Shown here piece by piece: positions 22,450-33,817 of a stretch of DNA of 64,000 bases (its first letter is position 1; the number at the start of each line of letters is the position of its first letter). Source of the DNA: Taeniopygia guttata. Lineage: Eukaryota > Chordata > Aves > Passeriformes > Estrildidae. Where the stretch lies: contig NC_133026.1 in assembly GCF_048771995.1 (NCBI RefSeq), positions 151,179,001 to 151,243,000 on the forward strand, read 5' to 3'. Below the pieces are notes generated by a model that was given only the letters and a program-made list of their open reading frames with translations, did no database searches and was not told where the DNA came from. The translations under genes were made by a program, and so were the position numbers.

Positions 22450-25400
22450 AAAAAATTTTGGGGAAATTTGGGAATTTTATGGGGAAAATGTGGGAATTTT
22501 TTTGGAAAATATATGAATTTTGGGAAAAAATGGGAATTTAAAGGGAAAATCCTGGGAATTTTGGGGAAAAAATTGGGAATTTTGGGATAATTGGGAATTT
22601 TTGGGGAAAAATTGGGAATTTTAGGAAAAAAATGGGAATTTTGAGAAAATTTGAGAATTTTAGGGGAAAAATTGGGAATTTTATGGAAAACTGGGAATTT
22701 TGGGGGGAAAATGTGGGAATTTTGGGGGGAATTTTGGGAAAGTTAAATTTTTGGGAAGAAAAATCAAAATTTTATGGGGAAAAAACTGATAATTTTGGGG
22801 GAGAAATCAGAATTTTTGGGGACAAAAGTACTGGAATTTGTGGGAAAAATGGGAATTTTATGGGGAAAAATGCACATTTTGGGTGGAAATGGGAATTTCT
22901 TGGAAAATTTAATTTTTGGAAAGGAAAATCAAAACTTTGAGGGAAAAATACGGGAAATTTGGAGGAAAAATGCGAATTTTGGTGGGAAAAATTGGGAATT
23001 TTGGGGAAATCCTGGGAATGTCGGGAAAATTGAAGGTTTGGAAAAAAAATCAGAATTTTGGGGGGAAAAATGCGGGAAATTTGGGGAAAAAATGAGAATT
23101 TTATGGGAATTTTGGGGGGAAAATCGGGAATTTTGGTGGAAAAATTGGAAATTTTGGGGAAATCCTGGGAATGTTGGGAAAATCGAATTTTTGGGAAGAA
23201 AAATCTTAATTTTCCCGGGAAAAATGCTGGGAATTTAGGGAAAAATGAGAATTTTATGGGAATTTGGGGGGGAAAATTGGGAATTTTGGGGAAATCCTGG
23301 GAATGTTGGGAAAAATAAAATTTTTGGGGAAAAAAATCAGAATTTTGGGGGAGAAAAATTCTGGAAATTTTGGGGGAAAAAAATCAGAATTTTAGGGGAA
23401 AAATGGGAATTTTGGGGGGAAAAATTGGGTATTTTATGGGAAATTGGGAATTTTGGGGGAAAAATGTGGGATTTTTGGGGATTTGGGAAAATTTAATTTT
23501 TGGCGGAAAAAATCAAAACTTTGAGGGAAAAATGCTGGAAATTTGTAGGAAAAATGCAAATTTTATGGGAAAAACTAGGGAATTCGGGGGGGAAAATTCA
23601 GGAATTTTATGGAAAATTGGGAATTTTGGGGAAAAACTCAGCATTTTATTTGGAAAATATGGGAATTTTGGGAAAATTAAATTTTTGGGAAGAAAAATCG
23701 AATTTTTTTTGGGAAAATACTGAAATTTTGGGAAAAAATCAGAATTTTATGGGGAAAAATGCAAATTTTGGGGGAAAATGTGGGAATTTTTGGGAATTCC
23801 TGGGAATGTCGGGAAAATCGAATTTTTGGGAAAAAATCTGAATTTTTGGGGAGAAAAATTGTGAATTCTGGGGAAATCCTGGGAACGTTGGGAAAATTGA
23901 ATTTTTGGGGAAAAAATCAGAATTTTTTGGGGGAAAAATGCTGGAAATTTGGGGGAAAAAATCAGAATTTTATGGGGAAAACGTGGGAATTTTGGGGGGA
24001 AATTTGGGAATTTTATGGAAATTTGGGAATTTTGGGGGGAAATTTGGGAATTTTATGGAAATTTGGGAATTTTGGGGGGGAAATGTGGGAATTTTGGGGA
24101 AAAATCAGAATTGTATGGGCAAAAATGGGAATTTTGGGGGAATTTGGGAATTTTATGGAAATTTGGGAATTTTGGGGAAAAATCAGAATTTTATGTGAAA
24201 AATGTCAGAATTTTGGGGGAAAAAAATGGGAATTTTGGGGAAATCCTGGGAATGTTGGGAAAATTAAATTTTTGGGGAAAAAAAGTCTGAATTTTTGGGG
24301 AGAAAAATCCTGGAAATTTAGGGGGAAAAATCAGAATTTTATGGGAAAAAATGGGATTTTAATGGGAAAAAAAGCTGGGATTTTTTGGGAAAGGGTGGGG
24401 ATTTTTTGGGAAAATTGGGAATGTTGGGAATTGTGTAAAATCTTGGGAATAATTCCCGTTTTTTCCCCCAGAGGTGACCCCTTTGCAGAGCCTGGCCCTG
24501 TCCTACAACCCGCTGGGGGAAATTGGGGAATTTGGGGGAAAATCGGGAGTTTTGGTGGGAAAATTGGGAATTTTGGGGGGAAACTCAGAATTTTTTGGGG
24601 AAAATGTGGGAATTTGGGGAATGTTGGGAAAACTAAATTTTTGGGAAGAAAAATCGAAATTTTGATGGGAAATGCTGGAAATTTGTAGGAAAAGTGCAAA
24701 TTTCATGGGAAAATTTGGGAATTTGGGGGAAAAATTGGGAATTTTTGGGAATTCCTGGGAATGTTGGGAAAATCGAATTTTTGGGAAGAAAAATCTGAAT
24801 TTTTGGGGAGAAAAATGCTGGAAATTTGAGGGAAAAATGACATTTTTTTGAGGAAAAAATGTGAAATTTTGGGTGAAAAAATGGGATTTTTATGGGAAAA
24901 AAGCTGGGAATTTTTGGGAAAGGGTGGGAATTTTTTGGGAAAATTGTGAATTTTGTAAAACCTTGGGAATATTTTGGAAATAATTCCCGTTTTTCCCCCA
25001 GAGGTGACCCCTTTGCAGAGCCTGGCCCTGTCCTACAACCCGCTGGGGGAAATTGGGGAATTTATGGGAAAATTTGGGGGAAAATTGGGAATTTTGGGGG
25101 AAAAATCAGAATTTTATGGGGAAAATGTGGGAATTTTGGGGAGGAATTTTAGGAATTTTGGGAAAACTAAATTTTTGGGAAGAAAAATCGAAATTTTGAG
25201 GGGAAAATGCTGGAAATTTGTAGGAAAAGTGCAAATTTTATGGGAAAAATTTGGGAATTTTGGGGGAAAATATGGGAATTCTATGGAAAATTGGGAATTT
25301 TTGGGGGAAAATGAGAATTTTATGGGGAAAATGTGGGAATTTTATTTCTGGGAAGAAAACCCAAAATTTTGTGGGAAAAATACTGGAAATTTTTTGAAAA

Positions 25401-28400
25401 AGTTAAAATTTTATGGGAAAAAATGGGAATTTTGGGGGAAAAATGGGAATTTTGTGGGGAAAAATCGGGAATTTTGGGGAAATCCTGGGAATGTTGGGAA
25501 AATTGAATTTTTGGGGGAAAGAATCAGAATTTTTGGGGAAAAAATGAGATTTTTTTGTGGGAAAAATGGGATTTTTGGGGGGGAAATTTGGGAATTTTGG
25601 GGAAATCCTGGGAATGTTTGGAAAATTAAATTTTTTGAAAGAAAAATCTAAATTTTGAGGGTAAAACTGGAAATTTGTAGGAAAAATGCAGATTTTATGG
25701 GAAAAACATGGGAATTTTGGTGGAAAAAAAGGGAATTTTGGGGAATTCCTGGGAATGTTGGGAAAATCGAATTTTTGGGAAAAAAAAAGTCAGAATTTTT
25801 GGGAGAAAAATGCTGGAAATTTGAGAAAAAAATCAGAATTTTATGGGAAAAAATGGGATTTTTATGGGAAAAAAGTGGGGATTTCTTGGAAAAGGGTGGG
25901 GATTTTTTGGGAAAATTGTGAATGTTGTAAAATCTTGGGAATGTTGGGAATAATTCCCATTTTTCCCCCAGAGGTGACCCCGCTGCAGAGCCTGGCCCTG
26001 TCCTACAACCCGCTGGGGGAAATTTGGGGATTTATGGGAAAATTTGGGAATTTGGGGAAAAATCAGGAATTTTATGGGGAAAATGTGGGAATTTTGGGGG
26101 TAATTTGGGGAATTTTGGGAAAATTAAATTTTTGGGAAGAAAAATGCAAATTTTGAGGGAAAAATACTGGAAATTTGCAGGAAAAATGAAATTTTGGGAG
26201 AAAAATTGGAATTTTGGGGGGAAAATTTGGGAATTTTATGGAAAGTTGGGAATTTTGGGGAAAACTCAGAATTTTATGGGGAAAATGTGGGAATTTTGGG
26301 AATTTTGGGAAAATTAATTTTTTGGCAGGAAAAATCGAAATTTTGAGGGAAAAATACTGGAAATTTGCAGGAAAAATGAAATCTTGGGAGAAAAATTGGA
26401 ATTTTGGGGGGAAAATTCGGGAATTTTATGAAAAATTGGGATTTTGGGGGAAATCGTGCTAATGTTGGGAAAATTGAATTTTTGGGAAAAAAATCTGAAT
26501 TTTTGGGGAGAAAATGCTGGAAATTTTAGGGAAAAAAATCAGAATTTTATGGGAAAATGGGAATTTTGGGGAATTCCTGGGAATGTTCGGAAAATTAAAT
26601 TTTTGGGAAGAAAAATGGAAATTTTGAGGGGAAAATAGTGGAAATTTGGGAAAAAATCAGAATTTTATGTGAAAAATGTCAGAATTTTGGGGGAAAAATT
26701 GGGAATTTTGGGGAAATCCTGGGAATTCTGGGAAATATGAATTTTTGGGAAAAAAATCAGATTTTTTTTGGGAAAAATGCTGGAAATTTGAGGGGAAAAT
26801 GACATTTTTTGAGGGAAAAATGGGAATTTTTGGGAATTCCTGGGAATGTTGGGAAAATTGAATTTTTGGGGGAAAAAATCAGATTTTTTCTGGGAAAAAT
26901 GAGAATTTTATGGGTATTTTGGGGGGGAAAATTGGGAATTTTGCGGGGAAAAATGGGATTTTTATGGGAAAAAATTGGGAATTTTTTGGGAAAATTGTGA
27001 ATTTTGTAAAACCTTGGGAATGTTGGAAATAATTCCCATTTTTTCCCCCAGACACGACCCCGCTGCAGAGCCTGGCCCTGTCCTACAACCCGCTGGGGGA
27101 AATTGGGGAATTTGGGGGAAAATTTGGGAATTTGGGGAAAACCTCAGAATTTTATGGGGAAAATGTGGGAATATTGGGGGAAAATTCGGGAATTTTATGG
27201 AAAATTGGGAATTTTGGGGAAAAACCCAGAATTTTTTTGGGAAAATGTGGGAATTTTGGGAAAATTAAATTTTTGGGACGAAAAATCAAAATATTTTGGG
27301 GAAAATACTGGAAATTTGGAGGAAAAATGGGAATTTTATGGGGAAAAATGCAAATTTGGGGGGAAATTTGGGAATTTTATGGAAAATTGGGAATTTTGGG
27401 GAAAAACTCAGAATTTTATGGGGAAAATGTGGGAATTTTGGGGGAATTAAATTTTTGGGAAGAAAAATCAAAATTTTGATGGGAAATGCTGGAAATTTGT
27501 CAGAAAAAATGCAAATTTCATGGGAAAATTTGGGAATTTGGGGGAAAAATTGGGAATTTTTGGGAATTCCTGGGAACGTCGGGAAAATTTAATTTTTGGG
27601 AGAAAAAATCTGAATTTTTCCGGGAAAAATGCTAGGAATTTAGGGGAAAAAATTATATTTTTTTGAGGGAAAAATGTGAATTTTTGGGTGAAAAAATGGG
27701 ATTTTAATGGGAAAAAAGCTGGGATTTCTTGGGAAAGGGTGGGAATTTTTTGGGAAAATTGGGAATTTTGTAAAACCTTGGGAATATTTTGGGAATAATT
27801 CCCATTTTTCCCCCAGAGGTGACCCCTTTGCAGAGCCTGGCCCTGTCCTACAACCCGCTGGGGGAAATTGGGGATTTATGGGGAAATTTGGGGGAAAATT
27901 GGGAATTTTGGGGGAAAAATCAGAATTTTATGGGAAAAAATGTGGGAATTTCGGGGGAAAAATTGGGAATTTCGGGAAAATTAAATTTTTGGGAAAAAAA
28001 ATCGAAATTTTGAGGGAAAAATACTGGAAATTTTGGGAAAAAATCATAATTTTTTGTGGAAAACTGGGAATTTTGTGGAAAATGCGAATTTTTGGGTGAA
28101 AAAATGGGAATTTTGGGGAAATCCTGGGAATGTTGAGAAAATTGAACTTTTGGGAAAAAAATCAGAATTTTTGGGGAGAAAAATCCTGGAAATTTGGGGG
28201 AAAAATGACATTTTTTTGAGGGAAAAAAGGGAATTTTGGGGGAAAAAAGCTGGGATTTCTTGGAAAAGGGTGGGAATTTTTTTGGAAAATTGGGAATTTT
28301 GTAAAACCTTGGGAATATTGGAAATAATTCCCATTTTTTCCCAGAGATAACCCCTCTGCAGAGCCTGGCCCTGTCCTACAACCCGCTGGGGGAAATCGGG

Positions 28401-31400
28401 AATTTATGGGAGAATTTGGGAATTTGGGGGAAAAATAAGAATTTTAGGAGGAAAATGTGGGAATTTTGGGGAGGAATTTTGGAAATTTTGGGAAAATTAA
28501 ATTTTTGGGACGAAAACTCGAAATTTTGAGGGAAAAATACTGGAAATTTGGAGGAAAAATGGGAATTTTATGGGGAAAATGCAAATTTTAGGGGGAAATT
28601 CGGGAATTTTATGGAAAATTGGGTATTTGGGGGAAAACTGAGAATTCTATGGGGAAAATGTGGGAATTTTGGGAAAATTAAATTTTTCAGAAGAAAAATC
28701 AAAATTTTGAGGGGAAAATGCTGGAAATTTGTAGGAAAAATGCAAATTTTGGGAGAAAAATGGGAATTTTGGGGGGAAAATTTGGGAATTCTATGGAAAA
28801 TTGGGAATTTTGGGGAAAAACTCAGCATTTTAGGGGAAAATGTGGGAATTTTGGGAATTTTGGTAAAATGAAATTTTTGGGACGAAAAATTGAAATTTTG
28901 ATGGGAAATGCTGGGAATTTAGAGGAAAATGAGAATTTTATGGGAATTTTGGGGGAAAATATGGAATTTTGGGGAAATCTTGGGAATGTTGAGAAAATTG
29001 AATTTTTGGGAAAAATGCTGGGAATTAGTGGGAAAAATGAGATTTATTTGTGGAAAATGGGAATTTTATGGGAAAACCTTGGAAATTTTGGGAAAATCGA
29101 ATTTTGGGGAAAAAAATCAGAATTTTTGGGAGAAAAATTCTGGAAATTTTGGGGAAGAAAATCAGAATTTTAGGGGAAAAATGGGATTTTTATGGGGAAA
29201 AATGCAAATTTTGCGGGGAAAAATTGGGAATTTTATGGGAAAATTGGGAATTGTGGAAAATCTTGGAAATATTTTGGAAATGTTGTGAATAATTCCCATT
29301 TTTCCCCCAGAGGGGACCCCTTTGCAGAGCCTGGCCCTGTCCTACAACCCGCTGGGGGAAATTGGGAATTTGGGGGAAAATCGGGAATTTGGGGGAAATC
29401 CTGGGAATATTGGAGGAAAAAATCAGAATTTTTGAGGGAAAAATGCTAATTTAATGGGAAAAACATGGGAATTTTGGGGGGAAATTTGGGAATTTTGGGA
29501 AAATTGAATTTTTGGGAAGAAAAATGGAAATTTTGAGGAAAAAAATCAGAATTTTATGGGTAAAAATGGGAATTTTGGGGGAATTTGGGAATTTTATGGA
29601 AAATAGGGAATTTTGGGGAAAAATCAGAATTTTATGTGAAAAATGTCAGAATTTTGAGGGGAAATTGGGAATTTTTGGGAATTCCTGGGAATGTTGGGAA
29701 AATTTAATTTTTGGGGAAAAATCAGATTTTTTTTGGGAAAAAATGCTGGAAATTTGAGGAAAAATGAGATTTTTTTGTGAAAAAAATGGGAATTTTGGGG
29801 TGAAAAAATGGGATTTTATGGGAAAAAAGCTGGGATTTTTTGGGAAAGGGTGGGAATTTTTTAGGAAAATTGGGAATTTTGTAAAACCTTGGGAATATTT
29901 TGGGAATAATTCCCGTTTTTCCCAGAGGTGACCCCTTTGCAGAGCCTGGCCCTGTCCTACAACCCGCTGGGGGAAATTGGGGAATTTGGGGGAAAATTTG
30001 GGGGAAAATCGGGAATTTTGGTGGGAAAATTGGGAATTTTGGGGAAATCCTGGGAATGTTGAGAAAATTGAATTTTTGGGAAAAATGCTGGGAATTAGTG
30101 GGAAAAATGAGATTTATTTGTGGAAAATGGGAATTTTATGGGAAAACCTTGGAATTTTTGGGGGAAAAAAATCAGAATTTTTGGTGGAAAAATGCTGGAA
30201 ATTTGAGAAAAAAAACAGAATTTTATGGGAAAAAATGGGATTTTTATGGGAAAAAAGTGGGGATTTCTTGGAAAAGGGTGGGAATTTTGGGGGAAAATTG
30301 GGAATTGTGGAAAATCCTGGGAATATTTTGGGAATAATTCCCATTTTTTCCCCCAGACACGACCCCTTTGCAGAGCCTGGCCCTGTCCTACAACCCGCTG
30401 GGGGAAATTGGGGAATTTATGGGAGAATTTGGGGGAAAATCTGGAATTTTGGTGGGAAAATTGGGAATTTTGGTGAAATCCTGGGCATGTTGGGAAAATT
30501 AAGTTTTTGGGACGAAAAATCAAGATTTTTTGGGAAAAATACTGGAAATTTTGGGGAAAAATGGGAATTTTGGGGGGAAAATGTGGGAATTTTGGGGGAA
30601 AATTTGGGAATTTTATGGAAAATTTGGAATTTTGGGGAAAAACTCAGAATTTTATGGGGAAAATGTGGGAATTTTGGGGGAATTAAATTTTTGGGAAGAA
30701 AAATTGAAATTTTGTTGGGAAATGCTGGGAATTTAGGGGGAAAATTAGAATTTTATGGGAATTTTGGGGGGAAAATGAGAATTTTATGTGAATTTTGGGG
30801 GGAAAATTGGGAATTTTGGGAAAACCTTGGAATGTTGGGAAAATTGAATTTTTGGGAAAAAATCTGACTTTTTGAGGACAAAAATGGTGGAAATTTAGGG
30901 GAAAAATGAGAATTTTATGGGAATTTTGGTGGGAAAAAATGGGGAATTTTGGTGGGAAAATTGGGAATTTTTGGGAATTCCTGGGAATGTTGGGAAAATC
31001 GAATTTTGGGGGGAAAAAATCAGAATCTTTTTGGGGAAAAATGCCGGAAATTTGGGGAAAAAAATGAGATTTTTTTGTGGAAAATGGGAATTTTATGGGA
31101 AAACCTTCGAAATGTTGGGAAAAAAAATCTGAATTTTTGGGGACAAAAATGCTGGGAATTTAGGGGAAAAAATGAGATTTCTTTGTGGAAAAATGTGAAT
31201 TTTTGGGTGAAAAATTGGGAATTTTTGGGAAATCCTGGGAACGTCGGGAAAATTTAATTTTTGGGGAAAAATCCGAATTTTTGGGGACAAAAATGCTGGG
31301 AATTAAGGGGGGAAAAATCAGAATTTTAGGGGAAAAAATGGGATTTTTATGGGGAAAAATGGGATTTTTATGGGGAAAAATGGGATTTTTATGGGAAAAA

Positions 31401-31487
31401 AGTGGGAATTTTATGGGAAAATTGGGAATTTTGTAAAATCTTGGAAATATTTTGGGAATGTTATGAATAATTCCCATTTTTTCCCAG
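22450..31487. repeat. GGGAATTTTGGGGAAAA intronic minisatellite with nine partial exon copies
   Basis: This 9-kb second half of an 11,991-bp TONSL intron is composed of GGGAATTTTGGGGAAA, AATTTTATGGGGAAAATG and TTAAATTTTTGGGAAGAAAA motifs. Unequal higher-order repeats of about 400-1000 bp each end in AATAATTCCCATTTTTCCCCCAG plus a fragment of the next exon. A block at 28973-29082 recurs nearly unchanged at 30042-30152. No independent gene is seen. Confidence 0.9.
24472..30403 (+). repeat. Nine partial copies of the start of TONSL exon 31488-31711
   Basis: Fragments of about 47 bp begin at 24472, 25002, 25972, 27052, 27817, 28345, 29311, 29926 and 30357. Each has the polypyrimidine tract and CAG acceptor, then encodes TPLQSLALSYNPLG and breaks off at CCGCTGGGGGAAAT. 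Most begin AGGTGACCCC; those at 27052 and 30357 begin ACACGACCCC like the functional exon, one begins AGATAACCCC (28345) and one AGGGGACCCC (29311). None has a donor. Confidence 0.9.
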
Positions 31488-31711
31488 ACACGACCCCTTT
31501 GCAGAGCCTGGCCCTGTCCTACAACCCGCTGGGCCGGGCGGGGCTGCGGCGGCTCCTCAGGACGATCCCGGCCCGGAGCATCCGGAGCCTGGAGCTGGAC
31601 GGCGTCCTTGGGGACACTGGGGACATTGGGGACACCGATGGGGACATTGGGGACACCGAGGGGGACATTGGTGGGGACATCGGCGCGGAGCTGGCACGGT
31701 ACCTGCAGCAG
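31488..31711 (+). CDS. TONSL: TONSL exon: leucine-rich repeat with a GDI-rich coding expansion
   Basis: Acceptor TTTTTTCCCAG, donor CAGCAG/GTATGG. Two bases complete the split codon and 74 codons follow, ending in phase 0. It encodes TTPLQSLALSYNPLGRAGLR, then RLLRTIPARSIRSLELDGV, a tract of GDT/GDI repeats of about 20 residues, then GAELARYLQQ. Human has [20 protein letters not shown] and SLPAGTLLHLELSS, then a short acidic loop, then EPVFRYLAKEG (recalled). The GDI tract therefore sits in a variable loop between two LRR units. Its codons (GGGGACATT, GGGGACACC) are the same as the minisatellite unit in the next intron. It is the only complete copy of ten starts and four ends. Confidence 0.93.
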
Positions 31712-32111
31712 GTATGGGGACATTTGGGGACATTTGGGGGATTGGGGACATTGGGGACATTGGGGACATTGGGGGGATTGGGGGGATTGGGGACATTTGG
31801 GGACATTTGGGGAGATTGGGGACATTTGGGGGGATTTGGGACATTGGGGGGATTGGGGGGATTGGGGACATTTGGGGGTGTTGGGGACATTTGGGGTGTT
31901 CGGGACACTGGGGGGATTTGGGACATTTGGGGGTGTTGGTGGCTTTGGGGACATTGAGGGGATTGGGGACACTCTGGGGAATTTGGGACATTTGGGGGAT
32001 TGGGGGTGTTAGGGACATTTGGGGGCTTGGTGGCATTGGGGGGATTGGGGACATTTGGGGACACTCAGGAGGATTGGGGACATTGGGGACATTGGGGACA
32101 TTTGGGGGATT

Positions 32112-32171
32112 TGGGACATTGGGGACATCAGTGGGGACATTGGCACGGAGCTGGCACAGTACCTGCAGCAG
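32112..32171 (+). repeat. Partial copy 1 of the 3' end of TONSL exon 31488-31711
   Basis: GGGACATCAGTGGGGACATT then GGCACGGAGCTGGCACAGTA and CCTGCAGCAG, followed by the GTATGG donor as in the true exon. It has an R to Q change (CACAGTAC) relative to the functional copy and no acceptor of its own. Confidence 0.87.
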
Positions 32172-32919
32172 GTATGGGGACATTTGGGGACACTCAGGGG
32201 CATTGGGGACATTGGGGGGATTGGGGACATTTGGGGACATTTGGGGATGTTGGTGGCATTGGGGACATTGGGGGGGATTGGGGACATTTGGGGCATTGGG
32301 GACATTGGGGATATTGGGGACATTGGGGACATTGGGGACATTGGGGGGACATTGGGGACATTGGGGGGATTGGGGGACATTGGGGACATTGGGGACATTG
32401 GGGGACATTGGGGGGACATTGGGGACTTTGGGGACATTGGGGGGATTGGGGACATTGGGGACATTGGGGACATTGGGGACATTGGGGACATTGGGGGGAC
32501 ATTGGGGGGATTGGGGACATTGGGGACATTGGGGACATTGGGGACATTGGGGACATTGGGGGGACATTGGGGACATTGGGGACATTGGGGACATTGGGGG
32601 GACATTGGGGACATTGGGGACATTGGGGACATTGGGGACATTGGGGGGACATTGGGGACATTGGGGACATTGGGGACATTGGGGACATTGGGGACATTGG
32701 GGATGTTGGGGACATTGGGGACATTGGGGGGATTGGGGACATTGGGGACATTGGGGGCATTGGGGGGATTGGGGACATTGAGGGGATTGGGGACATTGGG
32801 GACATTTGAGGGGATTGGGGACATTGGGGACATTTGAGGGGATTGGGGACATTTGGGGACATTGGGGACATTTGGGGGGACTTGGGACATTTAGGACATT
32901 GGGGACATTGGGGACATTG

Positions 32920-32990
32920 GGGACACTGATGGGGACATTGGGGACATCAGTGGGGACATCGGCGCGGAGCTGGCACGGTACCTGCAGCAG
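32920..32990 (+). repeat. Partial copy 2 of the 3' end of TONSL exon 31488-31711
   Basis: Carries GATGGGGACATTGGGGACAT, GGCGCGGAGCTGGCACGGTA and CCTGCAGCAG, with the GTATGG donor, matching the functional end. The left border cannot be set because the exon's own GDI tract grades into the array. Confidence 0.87.
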
Positions 32991-33496
32991 GTATGGGGAC
33001 ATTTGTGGGGGATTGGGGACATTTGGTGACATTTGGGGGACTGACGGATATCGAGGGGATTGGGGACACTTGAGGGTGTTGGTGGCATTGGGGACATTGA
33101 GGGGATTGGGGACATTGGGGACATTGGGGACATTTGGGGGGATTGGGGACACTGGGGACATTGGGGACATTGGGGGCATTGGGGGGACATTGGGGACATT
33201 GGGGGGATTGGGGACATTGGGGGGATTGGGGACATTGGGGACATTGGGGACATTGGGGACATTTGGGGGGATTGGGGACATTGGGGGCATTTGGGGACAT
33301 TGGGGACATTGGGGGCATTTGGGGACATTTGGTGGTGTTGGGGACATTGGAGACATTGGGGGTGTTGGTGGCATTCGGGACATTGGGGGCATTGGGGACA
33401 TTTGGGGACATTGGGGACATTGAGGACATTTAGGGTGTTGGGGACATTGGGGGCATTGGGGACATTGGGGACATTGGGGGGACATTGGGGACATTG

Positions 33497-33546
33497 GGGA
33501 CATCGATGGGGACATCGGCGCGGAGCTGGCACGGTACCTGCAGCAG
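33497..33546 (+). repeat. Partial copy 3 of the 3' end of TONSL exon 31488-31711
   Basis: Same fragment (ATCGATGGGGACATCGGCGC and so on) with the GTATGG donor. No acceptor. Confidence 0.87.
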
Positions 33547-33817
33547 GTATGGGGACATTGGGGACATTGGGGACATTGGGGGGATTGGGGACATTTGGGG
33601 GGATTGGGGACATTGCGGGGACATTGGGGGGATTGGGGGGATTGGGGACATTGGGGACATTGGGGACATTGGGGATATTTGGGGACATTGGGGACACATT
33701 GGGGACATTGGGGACATTGGGGACATTGGGGGGATTGGGGACATTGGGGGGATTGGGGACATTTGGGGACATTGGGGACATTGGGGACATTGGGGACATT
33801 GGGGACATTGGGGACAC

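Larger units (their letters stand above)
31712..33817. repeat. GGGGACATT minisatellite (9-bp)
   Basis: First part of a 4278-bp TONSL intron. Nearly pure 9-bp GGGGACATT and 10-bp GGGGACATTT units occur, with occasional GGGGGGATT. The 9-bp period keeps frames open on both strands. Four GGGG tracts with 5-nt ACATT loops fit the G-quadruplex pattern on the non-template strand throughout. It contains three copies of the end of the preceding exon. Confidence 0.93.

Noticed and set aside
19292-22541. Open frames of about 1000 codons in all three + frames through the GGTCACTCA array
   Set aside because: The unit simply contains no stop triplet; the three frames give the same low-complexity HWSLIGHS-type repeats, and the only real coding sequence is the 142-bp exon at 19355.
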